Positions 1 to 10,593 of a stretch of 64,000 nucleotides of DNA are shown piece after piece. The DNA lies in NCBI GenBank assembly GCA_024280115.1, contig JAJRQT010000106.1, forward strand, positions 1 to 64,000. The letters are read 5' to 3'. How positions within the stretch are numbered: the stretch's first letter is position 1; the number at the start of each line of letters is the position of its first letter. The position numbers and the translations under genes are program-made. This DNA comes from Bacteroidota bacterium (GTDB taxonomy: Bacteria; Bacteroidota; Bacteroidia; Cytophagales; Cyclobacteriaceae). A model generated the notes under the pieces. That model was not told where the DNA came from. It ran no database searches and was given only the letters and a program-made list of their open reading frames with translations.

Positions 1-220
1 GAATCTTTTTCTCATTTATGAATCTATTTCTATGGTGGTGTCCAAATATGCGAATCTCTGACCGGTAATAGCCTGAATATCTGCATTTTAACTGAAAAAA
101 CCTAATAAATAGCGAAAAGATTCACATAAAAAATTGACCTTAATTTATTGATAATCTTTTAGTTACATGATTTAAAAGAGACACTAATTCACAATGGAAT
201 ATCATTTGAATTAAAAATAA

Positions 221-243
221 AAAGGAGGAATTACTCCTCCTTT
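221..243 (-). terminator. Rho-independent terminator-like hairpin
   Basis: A perfect 9-bp stem (AAAGGAGGA pairs with TCCTCCTTT) closes a 5-nt loop. Read on the minus strand it is followed by CTTTTTATTTTTAA, the T-rich tail of an intrinsic terminator. It lies just downstream of the small minus-strand ORF at 347-436, and the next annotated gene upstream is the TauE/SafE permease, so it could end either transcript. Confidence 0.6.
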
Positions 244-346
244 AATGTTTTTAAACTTACCATCAACAAAATTCGCTTATTGATAAAGTGAATCTGTAAT
301 TTTTCATTTCACATACCCTGTCATAATTCTGTTCTATGAATTAAGC

Positions 347-436
347 TTAGAGAAAGGTTCCCGTTGAAATGAAAATAACGATAAGAACAACCAGTGCGAT
401 TGTCAGATTAACAATCTTTTTCATTGGACTTTTCAT
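347..436 (-). CDS. Possible 29-residue single-pass membrane peptide
   Basis: A short ORF, below usual calling thresholds, starts at ATG 436-434 and ends with TAA at 349-347. A second in-frame ATG would give a 25-residue product. It reads as a basic N-terminus (MKKIVN), about 17 hydrophobic residues rich in Ile, Val and Leu, and a short polar tail. The hairpin terminator at 221-243 follows it. This layout fits a real small membrane protein, but a decayed signal-peptide remnant or chance is equally possible. I do not recognise the family. Confidence 0.3.
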   Translation of the reverse strand: MKSPMKKIVNLTIALVVLIVIFISTGTFL

Positions 437-576
437 AACGATAAAATTTATTCAATACTGTACTCTATTATAAAACGATTATTAGCTTAATATCATTTCA
501 TAAACTCAATATATTTATTATTGTTTTAAGAAAATTGTCTGATGCAAAACAAATATGTAAATCTTATTAATTGTCA

Positions 577-1566
577 TCACTTAAGGAACTTAATTTTTTT
601 GGACAACCACGAAAAACCAAAGAAGAATATTAATCCTAAAACAAATACTATTGTAGAAAATAGCAATAGATTCCCCGTAGGTTTAATAATGAGCAATGCT
701 CCAATAAACTGAGCGATAATTACTACATAAAGAAATTTTGAAATAAAAACGCGTGTTCTATTGTTTATGAAATATGCACCCAAGGGCGCTCCGACAACAA
801 CTATAGGAATACATACAAGCCAATAGTTAAACTCCTGAACACCAAAATCCTTTATGATAAGATAATGGAGCATAAAACCAACAACTGAATTAATGGCCAT
901 GATGATCACACTGGTGGAAGTAGCTATTTTTTCCGAAAGATGATAGCGCATTGTCACATAAGAAAAACTGAAAATATCCAACCCACTTCCCAGGAGCGAA
1001 CTCAATCCTCCTCCGAGGATTCCAATAGCTATCATAGTAATTTTCTCAGCCCAACTTAATTTCTTCAATTCACTACTGGTTGTTCTTTTGTAAATTACAT
1101 TGATATAGAAAAGTACAAGACCAAAACTTAGCCAGAAAGTCACAAACAGCATTTTTGCATATGGAGGGGGTATAATTGGAACCAAATAGTATGTCCCCAA
1201 AACTATTCCTATTGTCCCGCCTATGCTGGCGAGCCACAAATATCCAAATTCTACTTTAAATCTTTTTACCAATATCAAATAGGAAGCGGTTGTCATACCA
1301 ATTGATTGAATTGCCAGACTAAAATTTCTGGCTACATCCGGTGGAATGTTATAGATCAAGGTCATTACGGGAAAAGCTACCGCTCCCCCACCTTCTGCGC
1401 TTGCCCCGGCAATAAAGGACCCAAAAACCATCGTGACAGACATAAACCAAAAGTCAGCAAACAAATGCCATTTATTTTGAGCGGCCATGTAAAAAGTCCA
1501 CAACAAAACACCTGTAGCAATAGGGATAAATATTAAAACGCTGGCTTTTATTGGATTTCGTGGCAA
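577..1566 (-). CDS. TauE/SafE (TSUP) family membrane permease
   Basis: This is a 329-residue polytopic membrane protein of the TauE/SafE (TSUP) family, whose members export or import small sulfur or organic anions across the inner membrane. The family's internal duplication is visible: a first glycine-rich half-motif near residues 50-65 (GSFIAGASAEGGGAVAFP) and a second near 185-200 (GILGGGLSSLLGSGLDIFSF), each followed by hydrophobic helices. Length is somewhat above the usual 250-300 because of a longer N-terminal anchor and C-terminal tail. It stands alone, so the neighbours give no clue to the substrate. Sulfite or sulfonate transport is only the family default. Confidence 0.8.
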   Translation of the reverse strand: MPRNPIKASVLIFIPIATGVLLWTFYMAAQNKWHLFADFWFMSVTMVFGSFIAGASAEGGGAVAFPVMTLIYNIPPDVARNFSLAIQSIGMTTASYLILVKRFKVEFGYLWLASIGGTIGIVLGTYYLVPIIPPPYAKMLFVTFWLSFGLVLFYINVIYKRTTSSELKKLSWAEKITMIAIGILGGGLSSLLGSGLDIFSFSYVTMRYHLSEKIATSTSVIIMAINSVVGFMLHYLIIKDFGVQEFNYWLVCIPIVVVGAPLGAYFINNRTRVFISKFLYVVIIAQFIGALLIIKPTGNLLLFSTIVFVLGLIFFFGFSWLSKKIKFLK

Positions 1567-1693
1567 TCTATATTCGATTAAAAATGATAATTAATAAAGG
1601 AGTATCTGTTTTCATTAACAGTGAGTTGGCGTTCAGCCCTTAAGATTTCAGATATTACTTTTATAAAAGGAAAATCTGATTAATAACCAGAAT

Positions 1694-1729
1694 AAAAAAG
1701 GCCATCCAAAATGTTACATTCAGATGGCC
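1694..1729 (-). terminator. Intrinsic terminator downstream of the giant T9SS protein
   Basis: A 7-bp GC-rich stem pairs 1700-1706 (GGCCATC) with 1723-1729 (GATGGCC). On the minus strand the stem is followed by TTTTTT from 1699-1694. It lies about 25 bp past the stop codon of the large secreted-protein gene, the expected place for its terminator. Confidence 0.75.
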
Positions 1730-1753
1730 AATTATTATCCTTTCATTAAGGTT

Positions 1754-4700
1754 TTATTCAATCAGCATTTTCTTCACTACTTCCTGCCCATTGCTTTCCA
1801 ACCTATACAAATACATTCCTGATTTTATATTGCTCAAACTATTACTGATCTCCCAGTTTACTGAATATACACCAGGCTCATAATCATCTTCATGTAAATA
1901 GACAATTTCGCCAAGTAGATTAATAATGGTGAGTTGAGCTTTACCCGCTTTCACAATTCTAAATCCGATTTCAGTAGTAAAGTCAAATGGATTCGGAATA
2001 TTTTGATAAAGTTCAAGTTTTCCATTTCTGAGCTCATCGATATTTACATTAGCTGATGTGGCATTGATTTTCATTAAATTCAACTTCCCATCGACCGCTA
2101 CAGCATTTGTCAAAGAAGAATTTATTTCAACCAAACCGGAAATGTTCTCATCCACAACATTGAATTTCAAAATGAATAAGACTTTCCCGTCATCCAAATC
2201 AATTGATTTACCATCAGCATCATCCCACATTGTGGACAAAATACCATTAGAGGCATTTTCATCATTAAAATAACCTTCAAGCACAACGTGCTCAACATCA
2301 TAATATTCTAATTGATTCGCATTCCATGAAATGCTGAACTGGTATCCACTGATATCCTTAAAGTCAGAAACCGTTATCGGAATCTCAATGATGTTTTCCG
2401 TAGTAAGCTTAAGATGTTCAAGGCTAAGCTCTAACTTCCCTTTGGAAGTTCGGGTATCACTTTGATTTGTCCATGAATCATTGACATCTCCAATTTTAAC
2501 ACCAATGAAATTAAGGTCGATACCAGCATCTGTGACATCCAGATCTACGCTCGATTCAAAATTGAAAGGATTCTCAGATAAATCATATGTCTCCGGTATA
2601 AACAGCCAATTCAATCCACCACTGAAGCCTTCATCAAAACCAAGTACAACCCTGCGCATTTGAGCCAAATCAAGTGCTGTTACAGATTTCGAAATATTGA
2701 CATCCGCAGCAACCACCTGATAGGGACTGGTCAGTGGTTCTACTTGAAGGATATGCCTTCTTGTCTTTATGATATCCAAAGTAGTAACAGCTTCATTCAG
2801 TTTTTGATCATCGGTTTTTGAAGCTGCAATTGTGTACTGAGATTGTTCAAAAGCATCGAAAGAGTACTCACCAGTTATATCAGTGATATTTTCAAGCGCC
2901 TCATCACCTTGAAGTTTAATGTCCACACCATCGATGTTTATACCGGTATAAGTGGCTATTCTTCCAGTAATCAATCTGTTTTGCAAAATATCAATAATTA
3001 TATCCACAGTGCTGAAAGGCATATCGATATCACCAATTGCTTTTAATTTCATAGATGATCTTTCGAATCTTAATTGTGCCTGAGCCTGTCCTGAATTTGC
3101 CTTGAATCTTATTGAAAATAATATGCTTTCACCTGGAAGTTCCAAAGGTGTTTCTTCAGTCGCATTCAATTTCAATATTCCATTTTCAATATCGCTCAAA
3201 TCAAAATCACTCATATCCATGACTCCGACATCTTCAATTCCAATAAATGTAAGCGCTTCAGCATCCCATCCAAGCCCCATAACTGTATTGATAATATCAG
3301 AAATCTGGTCTGCATAAACAGGCATCACAAATTCCTGGCCTGATTTTGCTTGCAATTCTTCAAACCAGAATTTAACTGGAGACAAAATCTGTAATTCAAA
3401 TCTTTGATCTCCGGATGTTTCCGGGATATTAGCATCTATGCTGAAATCATATTTCATAGTTGGAGTGACAATTCTTGTTTGATCTAAATAATTATCCCTC
3501 AACATGATGACTGTCTCAGTATCAAAATTTGAAAATTTCGGGAAGGTAAATGAGAATCCACCTGCAATGTATGATTGGATATTTAATTGAACCTTCTTTA
3601 TTCCTCCGAGAGCACCCATGGAATTTATGGCCATCAATAGGTTATTATCCAGTTTAGTAGAAAGGTTTACCCATCCTCCGGCAAATTTTCTTGCATCATA
3701 CTCAATATCATATCCATCAGTGGTATGTGATTTGAAAGCGACCACAGTTTCATCAGTTCTACTGTCACCAGAAGTGATTTTTATTTTCAAACTTGCATAT
3801 GGCTCATCACCAACTCTCAAGAATGAATTTCCATCAACTGTAGCTTTTGCATTTTCATTTACAGAAACAGTTGCCGATCCATTTACAGCTTTAATATAGA
3901 AACCCTGACCTGAGGCAACGTACTGCGTGACTCCATTGATGGATTCGCCTCCACCATAAGTACCATACTGTTGGGTAGCAGGGTTCCAGATGTAAACAGC
4001 TCCTCCTTCAACATTTGTATGTACAAAATCAGGAGAATCCCAATCCAGCTCACATGGATATGGATTGGCAAAGAAATTCCAGCCGCCTCCATCAAATGAA
4101 GTTGGTGTAAAAGAAACCGGAAAGTTTATGACTTCGGTCCCGATGATAGTACTATCGGCACCATCTCCTATTGTGGGAAGCCCTTTATTAATAATAGTTA
4201 GTGTTGGATCATATAAGAAATCCCATTCCCACAATTTATTTCCAACTCCCACCGGAACAGGATCAGCATCTTTTGTATAATTCACCCATCCATCAAAACC
4301 AGATGGACCCTGGGTGCCTGATGGTTCATGATAATAGCCAAAATTCGGATCTCTATTTGGGAAATTTTCATCTATTCCCTGGATATGAACATCATCTCTC
4401 CAGTTAGCCACAGTCTGACCTTTAATTGGTGTTCCAACGTATCTCCAACCCTCCGGACCGCTTCTCAAGCTTCTTTGCCAAACAATATCCCCACTTAGGG
4501 CTGCACCATTTTCAACAGTGGCAATTCTGGCAGTGGCAGTGGATGTTGAAACCAAAGTGAAATTATTTGCGTCGGAGGTGCCATCCGCATCAAATTTAGA
4601 CCCGGAATTTAATTTAAGTGTGTTGATAAGATTAATATTTATTTCATTAACTACTCCCCGATCAACACCATTGTTAATAGTAATATTATAAAAGCTTACC

Positions 4701-7700
4701 GTTTTACCGGCCTCATCACTTCGTATAAATTGCTCGGACGATGAGGCGAAAATAGTTGTGCCTCCCAAATCATTATAAACTCCATTTGGGCCATTAATCG
4801 AAAAGGTATCGGCTATATTAAGAATTGCTCCCTGGGCCAAATTCAATGTCCCTCCATCCTCTACCGTTACTTTATTGAAACTTTGATTACCGGAAATAGT
4901 TAAAGTGTTTCCCGTTTGAACTAAAAGATCAGCTCCAGGATCCGTTCTCAATGTACTTGTAGTATCAGATAAAAGAATTGTTCCATTATCTGAGGCGATA
5001 ATTGTAAAGAATTCTGTTCCGGTATCATATTGAACATCTGTCCAGGTTACAAGGCCATTGGTCATAACAAGGCTGGTGTCGTAGGTGATGATACCGGTAC
5101 CAAGGCCCCTGGTTAAACTTACAATAGTGGAATCATTATCGGTATCTCTGTTGCCTAATGCATCTATGGCTTCAACTTCAACAGTAAAATTCACACCTAC
5201 CTGAAGTGCTGTTGGGTAGGCAGGATAACTAAAGAAATGAAGCCTGTCTGCAGCTACGTCAATGGTAAATGTATTAGAATTTAATACTGTAGTGCTACTT
5301 TTAAATTGAGAACCGAAAGTACTCGTGATATTTCCATGAGGGTTGCCTCCAATAGTAAATTGTAAATTTTCATTGTCAGTTATCGTATTTGTGAGCCATA
5401 TTGATAAAGTGATTTGCTCTACCATTCCGTCATCTACAGACAAATCACCCTGATTAATGTCAACTACCAATGAGTTGGTGCCAATTGTAGTATTTGAAAT
5501 TGGTATATTTATCGACTTAGTGTCATTATAAAGCCTTATCCCCCCGATTGTAGCCGACCAGTCAGCAATATTGTTTGTCCCTGCATTAAAAACCAGCTTT
5601 GTGACATGAGTTGAAGATGAATCATTGGTTCCGATATCACTTATATTAAAACTGAATACAGCGACAGAGTCCGCCGGATTATCTGAGATAGACGGTATTG
5701 TTGAACCTCCCGGTTGAGTTGCGCTGGTCAGATCGGTATCAGTATCGCTGATTGGCACATCTACCAATGTATCAATGGGACTGGTGAATGTACCATCGTC
5801 CAACACAAAATACACATCATATAACGGTAATGAGCCAAGCGAGGTAATCCTATCAATAAAGGTACTATCAGCGTCCGTAACGTCTATCAATCCACTTGCA
5901 TCAGCAACTGCACCGTTTCCATCAAGACCTGTTTTTATCTGCGACTCATCCGGCGCTGGAGTAGTGGGATTTTGAACTACGTAATAAGCAAATGCAGCCT
6001 CATCAATATTGACCTGCAAGTCAAACCCGCTGACAGAAACACTATCATATTTGGGGAATCCAGCATTAAACGCCGGTGGCTTAATATCTTTAACAATTCC
6101 ATAAAACTCTATATTATCAACTGCCCAGGTACCCAGGGCGCTTGTTACATTCTGGTATGCATAAATCCTGAAGGTTACAGTGTCTTCATTAGTGATTGTT
6201 AAACTAATATCGGTATTCCGGTTCCAGAACTTTACACTATCTATATTACCGGCAGTAGAACCATTAAAGTTATCCGTACTATTTCTGATTTCCCACCTTT
6301 TCGGTCCGGTTGCAGATCTTCTATGATCGAATTCAATGGAGTTTATATCAAAGGTAAATCCGGCATTCGCAGTTAAGGTTATTTCATAATAGCTGCTATC
6401 ATTAAAACCAGTTTGAGGCCAGCTTCTAGCACTAAAGGCATCCGCCAAAGGTGAGGCTACAATATTTGGCCCTCTTGAAATATCGCTGACAGATATATTT
6501 ACAGGTTGAAAATCTGGCGGCAGCGTTGTTTCATCTCCTGAAGACCCGGTAAACGTAAATATTGCCATGCCTTCCTTAGCAATATATACGGTTGTAGTAT
6601 CTGCTAACAAACCTCCATCACTTATTGCAAACTGCACAGGACTTTCTGCTGTGTTATAAATCAAATCTGTCCACAATGCAGTACTGTCACTTGTAGGCTT
6701 AGTTAAACCGGATGTTGAAGTAAGGCTTCCTGTCCCCTGAATAACAGACACCGTTAAAGATTTATCCAAATCCCGGCTACTTCTTTTTCCAACAGTGTCA
6801 ACAGCTTCTACTTCTATAGTAAAGTCAACATTTATTGGAAGAGAGTAAGTTGGAGCCTGTACAATATTCAATATAGTCGCAGTAACAATTATCTTGTTTT
6901 CCGGCCCTCCTGTATTTATACTTTCAGCGCCTCCGGCATCAGGTTGAAGGATAAGTGAGGTTGAATCATTGGCAGTTGCTCCTGTTACCGTAAATACTAT
7001 CTGCTCGTTGTCCAATACCTGATCTTCGAAGGTAACTCTCAAGACAAAATCTATGGAGTCATCACTGAGCGCTATTAATGTATTTTCAAAACTATCCAAT
7101 ACAAAGCTTGTCGCTCCGTTGACTAGCTTTTCTGCAATTCTTGTCCCATCGGTTTTAAAAATGCCCGCTGCTCTTATTGAAGTAGAACCGTTGGTTGATA
7201 AAGATATACTTGTAAGTTCCGTTGGGTTTCCATCTGAATTCGCAATATTGATTTTCCCTTCATCCCTTAAAGTCAAACCGAACATGTCAATTGTTGTGCC
7301 TACAGCCAAACCACTAAGAGCAATATAAGGTGTATAATCTATATCGGTATTATATACATAAGTCGAGGTGGCAACAATGTCTGATGCTAAAGGATTTATT
7401 GTGAATTGACTTCCACTAGCTGGAGAAGCCGTATTAAATGTGGGAATTGTATCATTGCAATTATATTCGAATACAGAGTAGAAATACTCAGTATTTTGAA
7501 TCAAACCTGTAACTGTCATAGAACTGCCACTCCCTTTATAAATTACAAATGAGCTATCAATTGGCGACCCCGCACCATAAACCGAATCTGCAAGATAGTT
7601 AGTCCCGTCAATTGGAATTTCTGTAACGGCTGAGTCTGCCCTGGCAATTACCATCCGGCCAATTCCATTTCCATTGTCCCAATTAAGCGTCATTTGGTTC

Positions 7701-10168
7701 TCAAGAGCTTCCGGGAAGCTTAAATTTGAAGCTTGTACCGAGGGCGCTGAACAAACTTCATCTGAAATAAGTACGTTATCAATGCGCCATTCGGTTGCCT
7801 GACCGGCTACTGTTCCGCTAGAATTATATTTAAATGCTATATATGCGCTATCGGTGATTGCGGACATATCGATAAGCCCTGAAGTTGTCCAAACTTGCGA
7901 ATTTTCATTTGATTGGTTAAATGTTAATTCAGTCCAAGTAGCAATATTGGGATTGCCACTGCCTGCATAATCTTTTGAATATTTTACAGTAAGTTTAGGA
8001 TGCACATTGTCTGTACCGCTCGTCCAGGTATCAAAACTCAATTTCTCGTTGGTATTAACATTGAAATCGTACAATGGCGTAATGTACCACATTTCACTCG
8101 CTGAACTACCTCCCAATCCCGATGCTGAAGCATAGCCATTTACATCGTCGCATTGCCAGAATTGGTCACCGCTGATCAAAATACTCAACCATCCTGCAGG
8201 CGGGCAGGATGAGAAGTCTTCAAAAAAAGCTCCGATCTGAATAGTCCCGGAAATCGCAGTTGTCATATATGGAGCTGAGGATGCTAAAAGTGTATAACCG
8301 CCCTGGGTATCAAAACTAATGTCATTGAATGTCGCAACACCATTGACGGCCGCTTTCGTTAAAGTTCCGGCAATAGTGCCTGGTCCGGAGTTTACGCTGA
8401 TGGTAATATTATCAACAAAACTTGAATCCAATGTCAGGTCCGGGCGTAAAGCGCTGATAGTTATAGTGCCAACTGGATTATTTAACTGTCCCGTTGTAGG
8501 TTGGCTTGTAAATTCCAACCGGTCTGCACCTTGTGAAATATCGAATGGATCAGAAACAGCATCTCCAGAAGGGCTTGTAATGTCAGTTGCACTGGCAGTC
8601 AAAGTAAGTCCGGTTCCTCCAACACTATGGGTAATCGGATCTGTAGATTGCAGCCAGGTAGCCAAACCGGAAACTGCTGCGACAGAAATAGTATCTCCTG
8701 TCAACGTTCCACTTGATGCTAAATCTACACTTGTAACATAATCGAGATCTCTGTTCCCGTTTATGTCCGTAGCCTCAACTGATACATCCACTGCCATTGG
8801 TATATTGGAATTAGCATCGATTGGTTGCTGAATAAATCTTAATTCTGAAGCTTGAACATCTATAGTAAATTGATTTGATAAAATATCAGCAGGAAAAGTA
8901 GTTGCAAAAGAAGAACCAGAACCATAAGAGGTAAATCCATGAGCAGAACTATTTATCTTAAAATCTAAATTACCGCCATCAACAATGCCAGTCAAATTGA
9001 GAAAAATTTCTAATCGTAAAGGTAAATCCGTGCCATCTGCAACTGACAATACTCCCTCAGAAAATGTCACATCAATTAATGAATCAGTTATAACAAGACT
9101 TTGCTGAGTATAATCAGCTACACTGTCACTTATGACTATACCTTGAATTTGCGAAATCCAACTTTCATTTAAAGTATTTGGTACAAACCTAATTGTTTCA
9201 ACATTTGTTGGCACACCGTCAGAAGTTCCTATATCTGAAATTTGAAAATAAAATACAATCCTGGGATTAGATACACTATCTGCAAGTGACGAAATAGTAC
9301 CACTTGGTTCCTGATAAACAGCCCAAACTGTTGCATCACTATCATTATCTTTTTGTGGATTGAGTGTTATGTTAATATCATCAATACTTAACTCATCCCT
9401 GTCACCATTTGTTCCACTGAAATCATCAGTTGAAAATTTTAAATAAAAATCGGATCCATTGCTTATTTCAGAGCCTGTTAGATCTATTATATTGTTTTTT
9501 GAATGCGTTGACGATGGTGATTTCCACACCGGAACAAAATCAGCATTCCCCCCAGTACTAAAATCAAGACTTGAAACCTGGGTATATGTTGTATCATCAG
9601 GTGAATATGAAAAGTTTAAGGAAGTTGATCTATCTCCCGTACTATTATTTAATTCCCAAATCCTATACTCTATTTTTATTGATGATGCCAAAACACCTGA
9701 GTTGTTGGTTATTTTTAAAATAATATCACCTGGCGTTAATGAACTATCAGAAGCTTGAAAACCTAAAGAATAATCAGCGGAATCTACCTGAAAAGCATAT
9801 ATGCCTCCTGTAGTAACACCACCGTTGCTTTGCCCTCTTGCATAATCACCGGTTGTACCGGTGCCACCAAAACTTAAATCACCATCGGAAAGGCCAATCA
9901 CTGAGAACGCATTAGAATTTAGCTGGCCTGAAGTTGGGCTTGTCTGGAAACCCGACCCCGCAAATTGCCCATTATTTACCCCTGTTACTGTAGCGTCAAA
10001 ATCTATAGTAAAGGGTGTACCACTGGCGGTTATTGATAGTTGAGCATAAGCATTATCATATGAAAACTCCAATAAAAAAAAGGATAAAATAAACAACGAT
10101 AAATACTTGATTCCGGAGTGTAGAAAATTATTCATGTCAGATCTAAAGTGAGTATTAAATGAGGTCAT
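1754..10168 (-). CDS. Giant multidomain T9SS-secreted surface protein
   Basis: A 2804-residue exported protein. The hydrophobic N-terminus ends in AYAQ near residue 42; an alternative ATG at 10135 gives a more normal signal peptide. Visible order: repeated beta-sandwich modules of the form 'V.VEA.D..GNRD.D' (near 460, 1130 and 1640); a jelly-roll-like 'choice-of-anchor' region around 648-800; a fibronectin-III-like domain around 806-925; a second anchor-like region around 1200-1360; a WxxVGTPI-type segment near 1900; a cohesin-like domain around 2265-2390; a CnaB-like stretch; a degenerate dockerin-like F-hand pair around 2440-2510; a second cohesin-like domain around 2583-2700; and a T9SS type A sorting domain in the last ~90 residues (YQNIPNPF near its start, KKMLIE at the end). 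Family knowledge places such proteins on the cell surface or outside. Adhesion or matrix function is inference; no catalytic domain is seen. Confidence 0.9.
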   Translation of the reverse strand: MTSFNTHFRSDMNNFLHSGIKYLSLFILSFFLLEFSYDNAYAQLSITASGTPFTIDFDATVTGVNNGQFAGSGFQTSPTSGQLNSNAFSVIGLSDGDLSFGGTGTTGDYARGQSNGGVTTGGIYAFQVDSADYSLGFQASDSSLTPGDIILKITNNSGVLASSIKIEYRIWELNNSTGDRSTSLNFSYSPDDTTYTQVSSLDFSTGGNADFVPVWKSPSSTHSKNNIIDLTGSEISNGSDFYLKFSTDDFSGTNGDRDELSIDDINITLNPQKDNDSDATVWAVYQEPSGTISSLADSVSNPRIVFYFQISDIGTSDGVPTNVETIRFVPNTLNESWISQIQGIVISDSVADYTQQSLVITDSLIDVTFSEGVLSVADGTDLPLRLEIFLNLTGIVDGGNLDFKINSSAHGFTSYGSGSSFATTFPADILSNQFTIDVQASELRFIQQPIDANSNIPMAVDVSVEATDINGNRDLDYVTSVDLASSGTLTGDTISVAAVSGLATWLQSTDPITHSVGGTGLTLTASATDITSPSGDAVSDPFDISQGADRLEFTSQPTTGQLNNPVGTITISALRPDLTLDSSFVDNITISVNSGPGTIAGTLTKAAVNGVATFNDISFDTQGGYTLLASSAPYMTTAISGTIQIGAFFEDFSSCPPAGWLSILISGDQFWQCDDVNGYASASGLGGSSASEMWYITPLYDFNVNTNEKLSFDTWTSGTDNVHPKLTVKYSKDYAGSGNPNIATWTELTFNQSNENSQVWTTSGLIDMSAITDSAYIAFKYNSSGTVAGQATEWRIDNVLISDEVCSAPSVQASNLSFPEALENQMTLNWDNGNGIGRMVIARADSAVTEIPIDGTNYLADSVYGAGSPIDSSFVIYKGSGSSMTVTGLIQNTEYFYSVFEYNCNDTIPTFNTASPASGSQFTINPLASDIVATSTYVYNTDIDYTPYIALSGLAVGTTIDMFGLTLRDEGKINIANSDGNPTELTSISLSTNGSTSIRAAGIFKTDGTRIAEKLVNGATSFVLDSFENTLIALSDDSIDFVLRVTFEDQVLDNEQIVFTVTGATANDSTSLILQPDAGGAESINTGGPENKIIVTATILNIVQAPTYSLPINVDFTIEVEAVDTVGKRSSRDLDKSLTVSVIQGTGSLTSTSGLTKPTSDSTALWTDLIYNTAESPVQFAISDGGLLADTTTVYIAKEGMAIFTFTGSSGDETTLPPDFQPVNISVSDISRGPNIVASPLADAFSARSWPQTGFNDSSYYEITLTANAGFTFDINSIEFDHRRSATGPKRWEIRNSTDNFNGSTAGNIDSVKFWNRNTDISLTITNEDTVTFRIYAYQNVTSALGTWAVDNIEFYGIVKDIKPPAFNAGFPKYDSVSVSGFDLQVNIDEAAFAYYVVQNPTTPAPDESQIKTGLDGNGAVADASGLIDVTDADSTFIDRITSLGSLPLYDVYFVLDDGTFTSPIDTLVDVPISDTDTDLTSATQPGGSTIPSISDNPADSVAVFSFNISDIGTNDSSSTHVTKLVFNAGTNNIADWSATIGGIRLYNDTKSINIPISNTTIGTNSLVVDINQGDLSVDDGMVEQITLSIWLTNTITDNENLQFTIGGNPHGNITSTFGSQFKSSTTVLNSNTFTIDVAADRLHFFSYPAYPTALQVGVNFTVEVEAIDALGNRDTDNDSTIVSLTRGLGTGIITYDTSLVMTNGLVTWTDVQYDTGTEFFTIIASDNGTILLSDTTSTLRTDPGADLLVQTGNTLTISGNQSFNKVTVEDGGTLNLAQGAILNIADTFSINGPNGVYNDLGGTTIFASSSEQFIRSDEAGKTVSFYNITINNGVDRGVVNEININLINTLKLNSGSKFDADGTSDANNFTLVSTSTATARIATVENGAALSGDIVWQRSLRSGPEGWRYVGTPIKGQTVANWRDDVHIQGIDENFPNRDPNFGYYHEPSGTQGPSGFDGWVNYTKDADPVPVGVGNKLWEWDFLYDPTLTIINKGLPTIGDGADSTIIGTEVINFPVSFTPTSFDGGGWNFFANPYPCELDWDSPDFVHTNVEGGAVYIWNPATQQYGTYGGGESINGVTQYVASGQGFYIKAVNGSATVSVNENAKATVDGNSFLRVGDEPYASLKIKITSGDSRTDETVVAFKSHTTDGYDIEYDARKFAGGWVNLSTKLDNNLLMAINSMGALGGIKKVQLNIQSYIAGGFSFTFPKFSNFDTETVIMLRDNYLDQTRIVTPTMKYDFSIDANIPETSGDQRFELQILSPVKFWFEELQAKSGQEFVMPVYADQISDIINTVMGLGWDAEALTFIGIEDVGVMDMSDFDLSDIENGILKLNATEETPLELPGESILFSIRFKANSGQAQAQLRFERSSMKLKAIGDIDMPFSTVDIIIDILQNRLITGRIATYTGINIDGVDIKLQGDEALENITDITGEYSFDAFEQSQYTIAASKTDDQKLNEAVTTLDIIKTRRHILQVEPLTSPYQVVAADVNISKSVTALDLAQMRRVVLGFDEGFSGGLNWLFIPETYDLSENPFNFESSVDLDVTDAGIDLNFIGVKIGDVNDSWTNQSDTRTSKGKLELSLEHLKLTTENIIEIPITVSDFKDISGYQFSISWNANQLEYYDVEHVVLEGYFNDENASNGILSTMWDDADGKSIDLDDGKVLFILKFNVVDENISGLVEINSSLTNAVAVDGKLNLMKINATSANVNIDELRNGKLELYQNIPNPFDFTTEIGFRIVKAGKAQLTIINLLGEIVYLHEDDYEPGVYSVNWEISNSLSNIKSGMYLYRLESNGQEVVKKMLIE

Positions 10169-10593
10169 ATTTGGATTATTTAATTAATGACAAAAAGCTA
10201 GGGTAAAATTAACTTTTTAATTTAAAAATTAAAGCTAATTCACCTTTTCATTAATAATTCAAATGGCTTTTTTGTAACCTATTGGTCATTAAAGGTAAAT
10301 TTTTGACAAATAAGAGAGTAATATATTCGCCTTATCCGATATTGATTCGATATGGAATTCCGTTGGTGTTTAGTAATACCTTTAAAACCAAATAGCATTG
10401 TACTATTTTTTCAATGGTTACGGAAGCACTTTTTGAGGAAACGTAGCTGGTCAAAAGACATCCGATGTTTCCAAAACACCGGATGTTTATCCATGAGCGA
10501 AAGCGTTGCATTAAAACAATTTCTGATAATATTAGGATGAAAGTCATTATCGTCTCATTTTGGTAATTTGAATAAGCAATTGATTGTAATGTT
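10169..10593. other. Intergenic region between the T9SS protein and the DUF1080 gene
   Basis: About 425 bp lie upstream of the giant gene. Near 10459-10492 there is a short imperfect direct repeat (CATCCGATGTTT, then CCGGATGTTT). ORFs of about 60-70 codons overlap on both strands but show no recognisable family, so I do not call them. The AT-rich half near 10170-10320 probably carries the promoter of the giant gene; no clear consensus was found. Confidence 0.5.

Larger units (their letters stand above)
1..576. other. Intergenic stretch at the window edge
   Basis: No convincing gene longer than 40 codons is visible here on either strand. It holds a strong hairpin at 221-243 and a possible 29-codon membrane peptide at 347-436 (minus strand), both listed separately. 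The remaining sequence is AT-rich, with no similarity I recognise. Confidence 0.6.

Noticed and set aside
8319..8741. 140-codon plus-strand frame inside the giant T9SS gene
   Set aside because: It lies wholly antisense to a continuous domain-bearing frame and has no recognisable domain or start context.
10332..10547. Overlapping 60-70 codon frames on both strands upstream of the giant gene
   Set aside because: No family similarity or coding character. I considered a transposase remnant but could name no motif.
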